A stretch of DNA of 64,000 nt, from assembly GCA_016719925.1 (NCBI GenBank), contig JADJYC010000005.1:1-64000 (forward strand), given 5' to 3'. The translations under genes were made by a program, and so were the position numbers. The DNA is from Crocinitomicaceae bacterium. GTDB lineage: Bacteria; Bacteroidota; Bacteroidia; Flavobacteriales_D; Crocinitomicaceae. The notes under the pieces were generated by a model. That model was not told where the DNA came from, ran no database searches, and worked only from the letters and a program-made list of their open reading frames with translations. Below, in pieces: positions 12,001-20,921 of the stretch; within the stretch, counting starts at the first letter, position 1; every line of letters starts with the position of its first letter.

Positions 12001-13228
12001 CCCGCTTCAAATTGAATCAAACTCTTCAACTGGTAACGGCTGGTGGCAAACCTCTGGTGATGGAACTTTTGCACCGGACGACTCAACTGCAATTGCTTTC
12101 TACAATCATGGCACAGCAGATGAAACAAACGGTACTGTTCAGATTTATTTTGAAACAATTGACAATGGCGGATGTAATGCATTATATGACACGTTGGATC
12201 TCGTAATTGTTCCTTCACCAAGTCCGGCTTTCACATTTACAGAAAGTTGTTTTGGAAATCCAACAGTTTTCGATAATAACTCAACAAGTATTGATCCGAT
12301 TACCGGTTATAACTGGACTTTTGAAACTGGCGGAACATCTGCCAATTCTGATCCTACATATACATTTGTTAATCCGGGAATTCATAATGTTGAATTGATT
12401 GTGACTTCAGCTAACGGATGTTCAGATACACTTGTTCTTCCGGTTAACGCGCATCACATTCCTGTTGCCGCGTTTGATTTGCCTGCGCCTTGCTTACCGG
12501 GAGGAACCTATTTCTATGATGCATCAACAGTTACCGGAGATACAATATCTACCTGGTCTTGGACATTCGGTGACGGTGGAACATCAACCATTCAGGATCC
12601 TGTTCATCAATATTCAGCTTCAGGTTCACAAACTGTTGTTTTGACTGTCACATCTGGATTTGGTTGTTCGGATGACACAACCGTGAGTGTAAATATATTA
12701 CCTGGTCCTGATGCTGCATTTACTGCTTCACCTGCAAGCGCAAACCTATTTATAGATATTAATTTTACTGATGAATCAACTGCAAACGGATCACCTTTGA
12801 GCGAATGGTACTGGAATTTTGCTGACGGAGATACCGCGTCAACACAAAATGCAGTTCACCAATATGACAATGAAGGCGAATATAATGTACAGCTCATAGT
12901 GATTGATGAAGCCGGATGTACTGATACTGCTTATCTTGTTGTACCTATTTATCATGGACCACTGGTACCATCTGCATTCTCACCAAACGGTGACAATAAT
13001 AACGACTGGCTGATGATTCTTGGAGGAAATTTTGAAACGGTTGATTTTAAAATTTACAACAACTGGGGACAAGTCATTTTTGAAACACAGGAACCAACAT
13101 CACTTGGATGGAATGGTATGTATAAAGACGAACCTCAGCCGATCGGAGTTTATGTTTACGTAGCAAAAGTCACCACTTTCGACGGCGTTGAACATACATT
13201 ATCAGGAGATGTTTCACTTATCAGATAA
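9038..13228 (+). CDS. Giant PKD-repeat adhesin-like T9SS cargo with CHU_C C-terminal domain (module 1)
   Basis: 1396 residues. Signal peptide ends LNSFA; the mature start THIIGGEIIYQHLGG is a frequent N-terminal module of Bacteroidota gliding-type surface proteins, rich in paired cysteines. From ~residue 305 to ~1290 come PKD-type Ig folds; three super-repeats of ~165 residues each carry FWW(D/E)FGT...PADTS (near bases 10021, 10515 and 11013) followed by a W(D/E)W(D/T)FGDG PKD motif. Residues ~1310-1396 form the gliding-motility-associated (CHU_C, type B) domain: AFSPNGDNNNDW, NNWGQVIFET, end GDVSLIR. Type B cargo generally needs a PorP/SprF partner, and one starts 6 bases downstream. Confidence 0.92.
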   Translation: MKKLLLVGALIASLNSFATHIIGGEIIYQHLGGSSYLLTCKLYRDCCPSCFAFPAQVQINVRRGNGTTPTPGLYMLPLQGITLLDPPIDTCAFDPGICVEEAIFSSVVSLPPGTGGYHLWMSAIAGGAFPAGLCCRNNSIDNINTPGSMNETFYAYVPDNNLWLTNSSPVISNFPPVFVCQGTDLNLDFSATDADGDSLVYSFYTPYNNLTAINGLGTPPDNVTFSTVNWLAGYSATDPLDPTPGSVPGLTISSTGIINGVPPILGQFVVGVMIEEYRDGFKIGKITRDFQFNVLNCPPPQDAGIGPVDACSGTNIQFINESGAGANGFWWDFGTGNPADTSVAYEPTFNYPSLGTYPITLMAQKGTLCADTVYYNLVVSDLLGDFAAPDTVCIGESAVFTDLSVPAFNGIVDSWDWTFGDGQSSTVQNPTHTYSVSGLQTVKLIVGTDVGCNDTITKQVYVKVPPQAAITALPGCNDPTVSFTNNSDPLASGFWWEFGTSFPADTSILSNPGFDYSAYGYGSYTVTLVAQKGTACADTATYNLLISNVVADFADLDTTCTNVLISYQDLSTNVNGTIIQWEWDFGDLSTTTLQNPNHGYSVAGDYDVELVVTSSLGCTDTIVKEIHIDDAPQAIIGTTDFCSGSTINFVNGSDLGASGFWWEFGTGNPADTSILATPSFTYPGFGNYTVTLIAQKGTDCETSTTMPITISDLIPDFDLPAGTCEGSVVSFIDQSSTSAGTSITSYEWDFGDGQTSTLQNPTHTYSGIGGTIPVQLVITNNAGCSDTIVQNLALQSLPVAAAGADTAVCISNPGLVLNGVITGATGGVWTPNGGVLVPSATNMNATYFPSLAEMNNGSTQLILTTTGNGDCPAQTDTITILYLDTPQINTGGDIDVCEDSLYVQLNASVQFAANITWSTNGAGSFDDVNDLNATYTFDPADIANGQVTLYIETFNFSGCPDDEDSLYIFFNQPPTMNLVYDDTICAGFPLQIESNSSTGNGWWQTSGDGTFAPDDSTAIAFYNHGTADETNGTVQIYFETIDNGGCNALYDTLDLVIVPSPSPAFTFTESCFGNPTVFDNNSTSIDPITGYNWTFETGGTSANSDPTYTFVNPGIHNVELIVTSANGCSDTLVLPVNAHHIPVAAFDLPAPCLPGGTYFYDASTVTGDTISTWSWTFGDGGTSTIQDPVHQYSASGSQTVVLTVTSGFGCSDDTTVSVNILPGPDAAFTASPASANLFIDINFTDESTANGSPLSEWYWNFADGDTASTQNAVHQYDNEGEYNVQLIVIDEAGCTDTAYLVVPIYHGPLVPSAFSPNGDNNNDWLMILGGNFETVDFKIYNNWGQVIFETQEPTSLGWNGMYKDEPQPIGVYVYVAKVTTFDGVEHTLSGDVSLIR

Positions 13229-13234
13229 ACAGAA

Positions 13235-14224
13235 ATGAAGAAGTTATTTTTATACATCGTAGCGGCAGGATTTTCTGTAAGTTCATACGCTCAGGATTTC
13301 CACCTTTCACAATATGATGCCGCAGCACTTAACGTGAATCCGGGAATGACCGGAGTATTCAAAGGAGAATACAGAATTCATGGACATTACAGAAATCAGT
13401 GGCTGGCAGTTGCCACAAAACCTTTTACAACAGGTCTTATCAGTTTTGATATGAATAAAGGTAAATGGGGATTTGGCGGACAGATTGCTAATTTCAGAGC
13501 AGGTGTGGGTGGATTTAATGTTGTTAGTGTAATGCCTTCAGCAGCCTATAAAATCAGCTTTGGAGAGAAAAAACATCATTTCATCAGCGTTGGTGCACAG
13601 GTTGGATTTTTTCAGAAATCAATTAATTCTTCCAGTCTTACTTTTGCAAATCAATATGTAAAAACCAACGGAGGAGAATTTAATACAGCACTTTCTACCA
13701 ATGAAAATTTTTCAGGAAACGGAATTTTCAATTTGGATATTAATGCAGGTGCAATGTATTATTATGCTGACCCGAAAAGTATGATCAATCCTTTTGGAGG
13801 TATTACTGTTTTCCACATAAATAATCCGCAGGAATCTTTCCTGGGTGAAACAAATAAATTACCAATCAGACCAGAAGGAATTTTAGGAGCCAGAGTTGTA
13901 GTGACACCGAATATTTCAATTATTCCGAAAGTGTTTTTCCAATATCAGAAAGAAGCCATGGAACTGACTTACGCTGCTCAGGGTCAGTTTTATCTGGCTA
14001 ATTATGACTTGTTTCTTCTTGGCGGAATTACTTACAGAAATAAAGATGCGGCAATTGTGGAATTTGGTGCCAAATACGCAAAATTTATCGGCCGTATTTC
14101 ATATGACATTAATACTTCAAGCCTGACCAATGTATCACGCGGAAGAGGAGGTTCAGAATTTTCACTGACCTATATTTTCAGTACACCAAACCCGAATCCG
14201 GTTCCAACTTGTCCAAGATTATGA
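13235..14224 (+). CDS. PorP/SprF-family T9SS outer-membrane protein (module 1)
   Basis: 329 residues, uninterrupted. Signal peptide ends SSYAQ. The mature protein opens DFHLSQYDAAALNVNPGMTG, the conserved PorP/SprF start (NPgmTG), followed by amphipathic beta-strands typical of an outer-membrane barrel (YRIHGHYRNQW, GLISFDMNKGKWGFGGQ). The family helps export or attach cargo with type B C-terminal domains; SprF with SprB is the known case. The gene overlaps the next one (ATGATGA), so the two are translationally coupled. It closely resembles the copy at 24647 and only distantly the copy at 19945. Confidence 0.92.
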   Translation: MKKLFLYIVAAGFSVSSYAQDFHLSQYDAAALNVNPGMTGVFKGEYRIHGHYRNQWLAVATKPFTTGLISFDMNKGKWGFGGQIANFRAGVGGFNVVSVMPSAAYKISFGEKKHHFISVGAQVGFFQKSINSSSLTFANQYVKTNGGEFNTALSTNENFSGNGIFNLDINAGAMYYYADPKSMINPFGGITVFHINNPQESFLGETNKLPIRPEGILGARVVVTPNISIIPKVFFQYQKEAMELTYAAQGQFYLANYDLFLLGGITYRNKDAAIVEFGAKYAKFIGRISYDINTSSLTNVSRGRGGSEFSLTYIFSTPNPNPVPTCPRL

Positions 14225-16341
14225 TGAAAAGAATTGTACTTAACATATTCGCTTTAACACTTTTCAGTTTTTCATTCGGACAAACCAATAATGAACTGGA
14301 GAGAATGGGTGATGCGGCAATGGCCAATGGTCAGTATTCAAATGCTGTCCATTATTATGCATTTATCCTTTTTAAAATTCAGGAAGGTGAAGAAGCACTC
14401 TATTATCCTTATGAAATAACTACAGCATATAAGGAACCAGAAAAAAATGAAGATGGAACTGTAAGTCCGCCTGAAAATCCAACATCTGATCAAGTTGAGC
14501 TGATTCATAAACTGGCTGATGCATACAGACTGGCTGATGATTATAAAAATGCGGAGATCTGGTATGCCGCTGCGTTGAAAAATCCAAAGGAAGAATTTCC
14601 GTACGCTCAGTATTTCTATGCAGTTTCATTGATGTACAACAGCAAATTTGAAGAAGCAAGTGCGCAATTTGAGCAGTTTCAGCAAAACAATGGCAATCCG
14701 GATAATCAGTTCTATCAATTGGCGACTTCAAAAATTGCAAGCTGTATGTTTGCTTTGAACCCGAACAACACCAAAGAAGGAATAACAATTTCAAATCCCG
14801 GGGAAACCTTAAATGGAGGAAGTACAAGCTTTGGACTTCAGTTTGTTTCAGAAGAATACATGTTGTTTTCAAGCGCACGCACTTCTGATATTGCAGACTC
14901 ATTGCTGACCGAAGAAAGAAATCCGCTGGAACTTTATATGCTTGATATTTACATTCTCAACCTGAATGAAGATGGCTCTTTTGGAACAGTTGAAAAATTT
15001 CCGTTTTCGATTAATTCGGGTGAATATCATGAAGCCAGTGCAGTGATTTCTGAAGATGGCAACAGTATCTTTTTTACTAAAATGGATCCCAACAACCGGA
15101 ACGAAACTAAAATTTACGCGAGCCGAAAATTCAACAATACCTGGCTTGCTCCTTTTCCACTGGACAACAATGTAAATATGGATGGATTCAGATCCATGAA
15201 TCCTGAATTGACAGCTGATGGCAAGACATTGTATTTTTCTACTAATCGTCCCGGTGGTGAAGGTGGAATGGATATATGGATGACGACTATCGGACCAAAC
15301 GGAGAAACAACTGAGCCGGTAAATCTGGGAAATCAGGTAAACACCTTTGATGATGAAATCACTCCATTCTATCACGATATATCAAGAACATTATATTTTG
15401 CGTCCGGAGGTCATATCGGATTTGGTGGTTTGGATATTTACTCCACCAGCTGGAATGATGAAACAGAATGGTGGCGTGAAGCAATAAACGTAGGTGCGCC
15501 AGTTAACTCAAGCCGTGATGACAGTTACTATATTCTTGATAACGAGCTCAAAACAGGCTATGTTACTTCAGACCGCGAAGCATGTACAGAATGTGACTCC
15601 ATTTACAACCTGAGCATACATTGCAACAAAATCTATCAGGTAAACCGTCCTGAAATGAAATTTTTTATCAGCGGTTATGTTTATGATGCTGCTACCAATG
15701 AAGTTATTCCTGGTGCAAAAATTGAATTCAAAGATGTTTCTTATAAGTGGGAACATTTTGAAATGGTTGCAGATGAAAACGGATATTACGAACATGAGCT
15801 CATTCCAAATCTTGAATTGTTTATGAGAGCATCACAAACTGATTATTTTGCTGATAAAGCAGTAGTATTCACGTTGGGTGCAACTGAATCTAAAAACTAT
15901 ACGCAGGATTTTTATCTTGAAAAAATTCCAAAAGGAGAGATCACGATTGAGGGTATTGAATATGACTTTGACAGTGCTAAACTCAGACCTGAATCTGAAA
16001 AAATTCTGGACAACCTGATTGAATTTCTTGAACTGAACAGCAATCTGACCATTGAAATCAGATCACACACAGATATGCGCGGAAACGATGAATATAACTT
16101 AAAACTTTCAGAAAGACGGGCACAGAGTGTTGTTGATTACCTTGTAGATCATGGTATCCCGCGTGAAAGGCTGGTTGCCAAAGGTTATGGAGAAACTATG
16201 CCTGCTGAAGTACCAGATGCAAGCGGTAATATTGTGACATTGACGCCTGAATACATTGAAGCATTACCTGGACAAGATGCTAAAGAAACAGCGCATCAGC
16301 GCAACAGAAGAACAGCATTCTTTGTACTGGAGCAGAATTAA
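14221..16341 (+). CDS. PorE-like protein: TPR, PD40 propeller, CRD, OmpA C-terminal domain (module 1)
   Basis: 706 residues from ATG 14221 (14224 is equally possible); both overlap the PorP stop. Signal peptide ends SFSFGQ. N-terminal TPR-like helices (~25-175), PD40/WD40-like beta-propeller (~187-440; repeats such as LYFSTNRPGGEGGMDIW and LYFASGGHIGFGGLDIY), a short Cys-containing linker (CTECDSIYNLSIHC), a carboxypeptidase-regulatory-like fold (~477-560, SGYVYDAATNEVIPGA), then an OmpA_C peptidoglycan-binding domain (~572-706) with IRSHTDMRGNDEYN and LSERRAQSVVDYL. This order is that of PorE, a T9SS component. Role inferred: anchor the PorP-cargo machinery to peptidoglycan. A terminator closes the operon. 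Confidence 0.85.
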   Translation: MMKRIVLNIFALTLFSFSFGQTNNELERMGDAAMANGQYSNAVHYYAFILFKIQEGEEALYYPYEITTAYKEPEKNEDGTVSPPENPTSDQVELIHKLADAYRLADDYKNAEIWYAAALKNPKEEFPYAQYFYAVSLMYNSKFEEASAQFEQFQQNNGNPDNQFYQLATSKIASCMFALNPNNTKEGITISNPGETLNGGSTSFGLQFVSEEYMLFSSARTSDIADSLLTEERNPLELYMLDIYILNLNEDGSFGTVEKFPFSINSGEYHEASAVISEDGNSIFFTKMDPNNRNETKIYASRKFNNTWLAPFPLDNNVNMDGFRSMNPELTADGKTLYFSTNRPGGEGGMDIWMTTIGPNGETTEPVNLGNQVNTFDDEITPFYHDISRTLYFASGGHIGFGGLDIYSTSWNDETEWWREAINVGAPVNSSRDDSYYILDNELKTGYVTSDREACTECDSIYNLSIHCNKIYQVNRPEMKFFISGYVYDAATNEVIPGAKIEFKDVSYKWEHFEMVADENGYYEHELIPNLELFMRASQTDYFADKAVVFTLGATESKNYTQDFYLEKIPKGEITIEGIEYDFDSAKLRPESEKILDNLIEFLELNSNLTIEIRSHTDMRGNDEYNLKLSERRAQSVVDYLVDHGIPRERLVAKGYGETMPAEVPDASGNIVTLTPEYIEALPGQDAKETAHQRNRRTAFFVLEQN

Positions 16342-16362
16342 AGAGCCATTACATTTGTGATG

Positions 16363-16400
16363 AAAAAAACCTCAAAGGTCAACCTTTGAGGTTTTTTTTT
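16363..16400 (+). terminator. Strong intrinsic terminator after module 1
   Basis: A perfect 9-bp stem CCTCAAAGG (16370-16378) / CCTTTGAGG (16383-16391) with loop TCAA, preceded by seven A and followed by nine T. It separates module 1 from module 2. Confidence 0.92.
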
Positions 16401-16451
16401 CGTATTGATATAAATGAAACAATTAAAATTCAAGCGGTTTAGATAGTTCAT

Positions 16452-16459
16452 TATCTTTG
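16452..16459 (+). promoter_or_regulatory. -7 box TATCTTTG of module 2
   Basis: Exact TAnnTTTG match 29 bases before the ATG at 16489, directly after the terminator. No clear -33 TTG at the usual spacing. Confidence 0.6.
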
Positions 16460-16488
16460 CTTTGAATCGTTTTTATTACAAATTATCC

Positions 16489-19400
16489 ATGAGGATCAAC
16501 TACGATCAAAAATTTATCCGGATTAAGCGGTCACTTTTGACCGGTATAATGGCTTTAACTGCTTTAATATCCAGCAGTTCTGTTTTCTCTCAGCAGGACA
16601 CGGTTTTCTGGTTTGCAGCTCCTGATATTTCAACAGCCGAAGGACAAAGTCCTATTTATTTAAGATTTCAATCTTATTCCAGTCCGGCAACTGTTACTGT
16701 AACTCAGCCAGCCAATGGAGCCTTTGTACCTGTTGTTTTGAATCTGACAGCAAATGATGCTGACAGTATCAACCTGACTGCATTTATTGCCAGTATTGAA
16801 AGTCCGTCTGCAAACACCATCAATACTACCGGAATTAAAGTCAGCTCAACGTCAAATATTACTGCTTACTATGAAGTAGCTGCTGCAAGTAACAGAGAAA
16901 TATTTTCTTTGAAAGGCAGTAAAGCACTTGGAACAAATTTCTATACCCCTTTTCAAAAATTCTGGAATAATGCAGTTGTCGCTCCGGCAACATTCAGCTC
17001 AATCGAAATTGTTGCAACACAGGATAACACAACAGTTCTCATTACTCCAAAAACAAATATCACCGGTCACGTTGCCAATGTAACCTTTTCAATAAATCTG
17101 GATGAAGGTGAAACCTACAGTGCAAGAGATACCGATGTTAATGCATCCACTTCACTTGCTGGTTCTATTGTTTCATCAGACAAGCCAATTGCTCTTACTC
17201 TTTCTCAGGTGCCATGTCAAACGGAGGATGCACATCATCCGTAGGTGATCAGATTACTCCAACGGATTATCTGGGAACAGAATATATAATCAGAAAAGGA
17301 ACGGCTGCCAATGAACGCGTTTTTATTCTGGCAACAGAAAATGCAACAGACATCACAATCACCAATTCAGGAACAACCAATACACTTATCAACTGGGGTG
17401 AAACTTACACACTTGCCCTGACTGATAATATCAACTTCATTGAAACATCAAAACCTGTTTACGTATTTCATGTTTCCGGTACCGGTTGCAGTCTTGCGGG
17501 TGCGCAAGTACCATCTCTTTTCTGTGCAGGAAAATATGATCAGACTTTCAGCCGTTCAAAATCAGATTCACTTGGCTTAATTATTTACACCCGCGCAGGA
17601 TTTGAAGATGCATTTGAACTGAATGGAAATGCGTCATTGATCACTGCAGGAGATTTTTCAGTTGTACCGGGTACAGGAGGCGAATTTGTTGTAGCACTGA
17701 AATATTTTAATACAACAGATGTACCAGTAAATTCTTACAATATTGTTACTAATTCTGAAGACATATTTGGATTAGGAGTTATTCACGGACAAACGGGAAC
17801 AGACGTATCCTATGCTTACCTTTCTGAATTTCAATCATACCCGTTTGTGGATGCAGGTGTTTCTGAAGATACGGTTTGTGCAAATATTCCTTATCCGTTA
17901 ACCGGAGTTGTAGGAGGAGGATCAGTGACAGGTTCCTGGGGTGGATCAGGTTATGGAACTTTTGATCTTGGTCTAACAGCTTTAACCAATACATATATTC
18001 CAAGTCATCTTGATACAATCATTACACCGGTGACAATTATTCTTTCATCAACTGGTCCATGTCCGGTAATGAAAGACACGCTGATTTTGCACGTAGATCC
18101 TGCACCAATTGTCAACGCTTCTGCAGATCAGACTGTGTGTGCCAATAATGCTGATGTAACTTTAGATGGTGCAGTTTACGGTGGTTCAAATACCGGATTC
18201 TGGACGACACTCGGAACCGGAACTTTTGTGCCGGATAATGTTACCATGGATGCTTTATACATTCCTTCTGCAGCTGATACCGCTGCCGGATTAGTAACAC
18301 TTGTTTTAACTTCAACAGGTGCAGCTTCATGCGCAGTTGTAACGGACACAATGAAGATCACAATTACCAATGCACCAGTTAAGCAGATATTCCGGCAGAT
18401 ACAATTTATGCCTGTTCAAATAATCCGGGATTCTCACTTTCAGGAACAGTTTACGGAGCAACTACTACGGGTAAATGGACCACTTCAGGAAATGGTTCTT
18501 TCAGTCCCGATAACTTAACATTGAATTGCACATACGCTCCTACACCAACAGATGTAGCAGGAGGATCTATCACCATTTATCTGCAAAGTACAGGAAACGG
18601 AGCATGCACAGTAGTTAAAGACAGCGTGGTAATTATTTTTACTCCTTCACCGGTAACTTATGCAGGTGGAGATATTCTTGCATGTCTCAATGAGCCTGAT
18701 TTTGATTTAGCTGGAGCTGTCAGTGGAGGTGCGGTTACCGGAACATGGACCGGAGGTTCAGGAACTTTCACCCCTGATAACAATACCTTAAATGCCAGTT
18801 ATTCTCCAACACCTGCAGAGGTTCTTGCAGGAACAATGACATTGACTTTAACCTCAACAAACAACGGTACATGTATTGCAACTTCAGATGTGGTACAGGT
18901 AACCTTTATCACTCCTCCGTTTGCTAATTTTAATTTTGCAGATGTATGTCTGGAAGATTCTGTTGTGTTTACTGATTTCTCATTAAACGGATTTGGAACA
19001 ATTGCTGACTGGAACTGGAATTTTGATGACGGAAACACCAGCACCAACCAACATGTCAATTATTACTATTCAACATCCGGAACATATGATGTAGAACTAA
19101 TTGTTACCAGTGACGCAGGCTGTTCAGACACCACAGTGAAAACGGTAAATGTTTTTGAATTACCTGTTGCAGATTTTACTTACTCCTCCACTTGTGATAA
19201 TGATTTGGTGGTAATAGATTTCGTTGATAATTCATCAACCATTTCTGATCCGATCAACTACTGGTATTATGATTTTGGAGGACAGGGAAGTCAGGCTGTT
19301 GAAGATCCGTCACAGCTTTTTATTGGAAGCGGAAATTTTGTAATTACACACATTGTAGAAACTACTAATGGCTGTTCAGATACCATTGTGCAGATTGTTA

Positions 19401-19945
19401 CAATACCACCCAAACCATCTGCCGGATTTTATTTTAATACTGACAATGGTTTGAATATCGGTGCTGAATTTTCTTTCATAGATACATCTACAAATGCTGT
19501 TAACTGGTATTGGAATTTTGGCAACGGAGATACATCTACTGTGCAGAATCCGGATGTGGTTTATTTTGCCAACGGAACATACGATGTTTGGCAATACGCT
19601 ATTAACACCATGGGATGTGTTGACAGTGCAATGACAGAAATTGTGATCAACACTGTAACCACTGAATTCACCCAACTGATTCCTAATGCAATCTCACCAA
19701 ACGGAGATGGAAATAACGATGTCTGGAAATTAAATTTTGTGCCTTTATTACCAAGTCCGCCAACAATAATCATTGTGAACAGATGGGGACAAACACTTTA
19801 CGAATCTATCGGATATTCTGAACCTTTTGATGGTACTTATCATGGTGAAGCATTGCCGGAAGGGACTTATTTCTACATCATCAAAATTGATGACGATGAA
19901 GTTTATGAAGGATCATTATTAATCTTAACAGCAAAAAATAACTGA
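16489..19945 (+). CDS. CHU_C cargo with IgGFc-binding-type N-terminus (module 2), two frame breaks
   Basis: About 1152 residues when rejoined. ATG 16489 is chosen over an upstream TTG. Signal peptide ends SSVFSQ. Residues ~22-480 resemble the IgGFc-binding-protein N-terminal fold (FWFAAPDIS, NTTVLITPKTNITGH, VGDQITPTDYLGTEYIIRKG), shared with the 20922 protein. Then Ig-like repeats (GTWTGGSGTFTPDNNTLNASYSP type), two or three PKD domains (DWNWNFDDGNTSTNQ, YWNFGNGDTSTVQNPD), and a CHU_C domain with NAISPNGDGNNDVW, VNRWGQTLYES, ending LLILTAKNN. Breaks: one base missing at ~17205-17210 and one at ~18381. The sorting domain differs in subtype from modules 1 and 3. The stop overlaps the next start (TGATG). 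Confidence 0.85.
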
Positions 19946-20901
19946 TGAAAAAATATATTCTCATAGCGTTATTGATTGCTGCAGGAAATGTTTCCAAAGC
20001 ACAGCAGCAATTTGTTTTTACAAACTATTTGCTCAATCAATACTATTACAATCCTGCATTGCCGGGCAGTGAAAAAGTTCATCGTGCACACATTGGTTAC
20101 AGAAATCAATGGGTAGGATTTTCAGAAGCACCTACTACCATGTATGCCAATTTCTACGGTTCGTATGCAAATCAAAGAAAACACGGATATGGTGTTTCTA
20201 TCATGTCTGACAGAAGCGGATTGATTCAGAATACAAATATTCACCTCAACTACGCTTATCATATCAGATTGACTGATTCAATCAGAATTGGACTTGGAAT
20301 ACGTCCGGGATTTTTGCAGTATAATGTGAAACTTTATGACGCCCAGCTTGCTGATCCAATCGATGATGTTTTGACAGGTAATATTATGACCACCAACGCG
20401 ATTGATTTAGGTACCGGTCTGTTCATTTATTCCAACAAATTTTTTGTTTCAGCTTCCATGCGCCACCTTTTTGGACCAGCGATTTCATTTACCGGTTTTA
20501 ATTATGGACTTGCAAACACACACAGTTATCGGAGGATATCATTTTTATAACAAAAACAAAAACTTGAATTTCAGCCAAGTGTCATGATGCAGCTTGTAAA
20601 TCCTGCGCCGGCTCAACTCAGTGCCATGTTCAAAGTCACCTACCAGAAAAAATACTGGGGAGGATTAATCATGAGAACACAAGATGCGGTGGGTGTTGTT
20701 GCCGGAATTAATTTATGGAACCGATTGAATATCGGATACGCATTTGATTATTCATTAGGAGAAGTGAGAGCATTTAATAGTGGTTCACATGAGCTGATGA
20801 TTTCATTCATAACCACAAAAAACAAACCAAGTCTGGATCAGGAAGATGAAGATCTGAACAACGGTATTTTTGAAGAAAACAACAAGAAAAAAGAAGAGTA
20901 G
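19945..20901 (+). CDS. PorP/SprF-family protein (module 2), compensating frame breaks
   Basis: About 318 residues. Signal peptide ends VSKAQQ. The mature start FVFTNYLLNQYYYNPALPGS is a different PorP/SprF subtype from the DFHLS..NP.MTG type at 13235 and 24647. Beta-strand pattern throughout (IGYRNQWVGFSEAPTTMY, LGTGLFIYSNKFFVSASMRHL). One extra base near 20524-20533 and one missing base near 20551-20565 create the apparent stop at 20548; the frames before and after agree, and the part between reads IGGYHFYN in the shifted frame. The C-terminus is acidic and lysine-rich (EDEDLNNGIFEENNKKKEE), unusual for a barrel end. No PorE-like gene follows. Confidence 0.85.
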
Positions 20902-20921
20902 TTGATTAAAACTAAAATTCT

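Noticed and set aside
14420..15375. Two ~160-residue minus-strand open frames inside the PorE-like gene
   Set aside because: They lie wholly inside a well-supported gene, have no recognisable motif and no promoter or start context.
18176..19773. Minus-strand open frames within the module 2 cargo
   Set aside because: Shadow frames of the Ig/PKD repeats, with no start context or family features.
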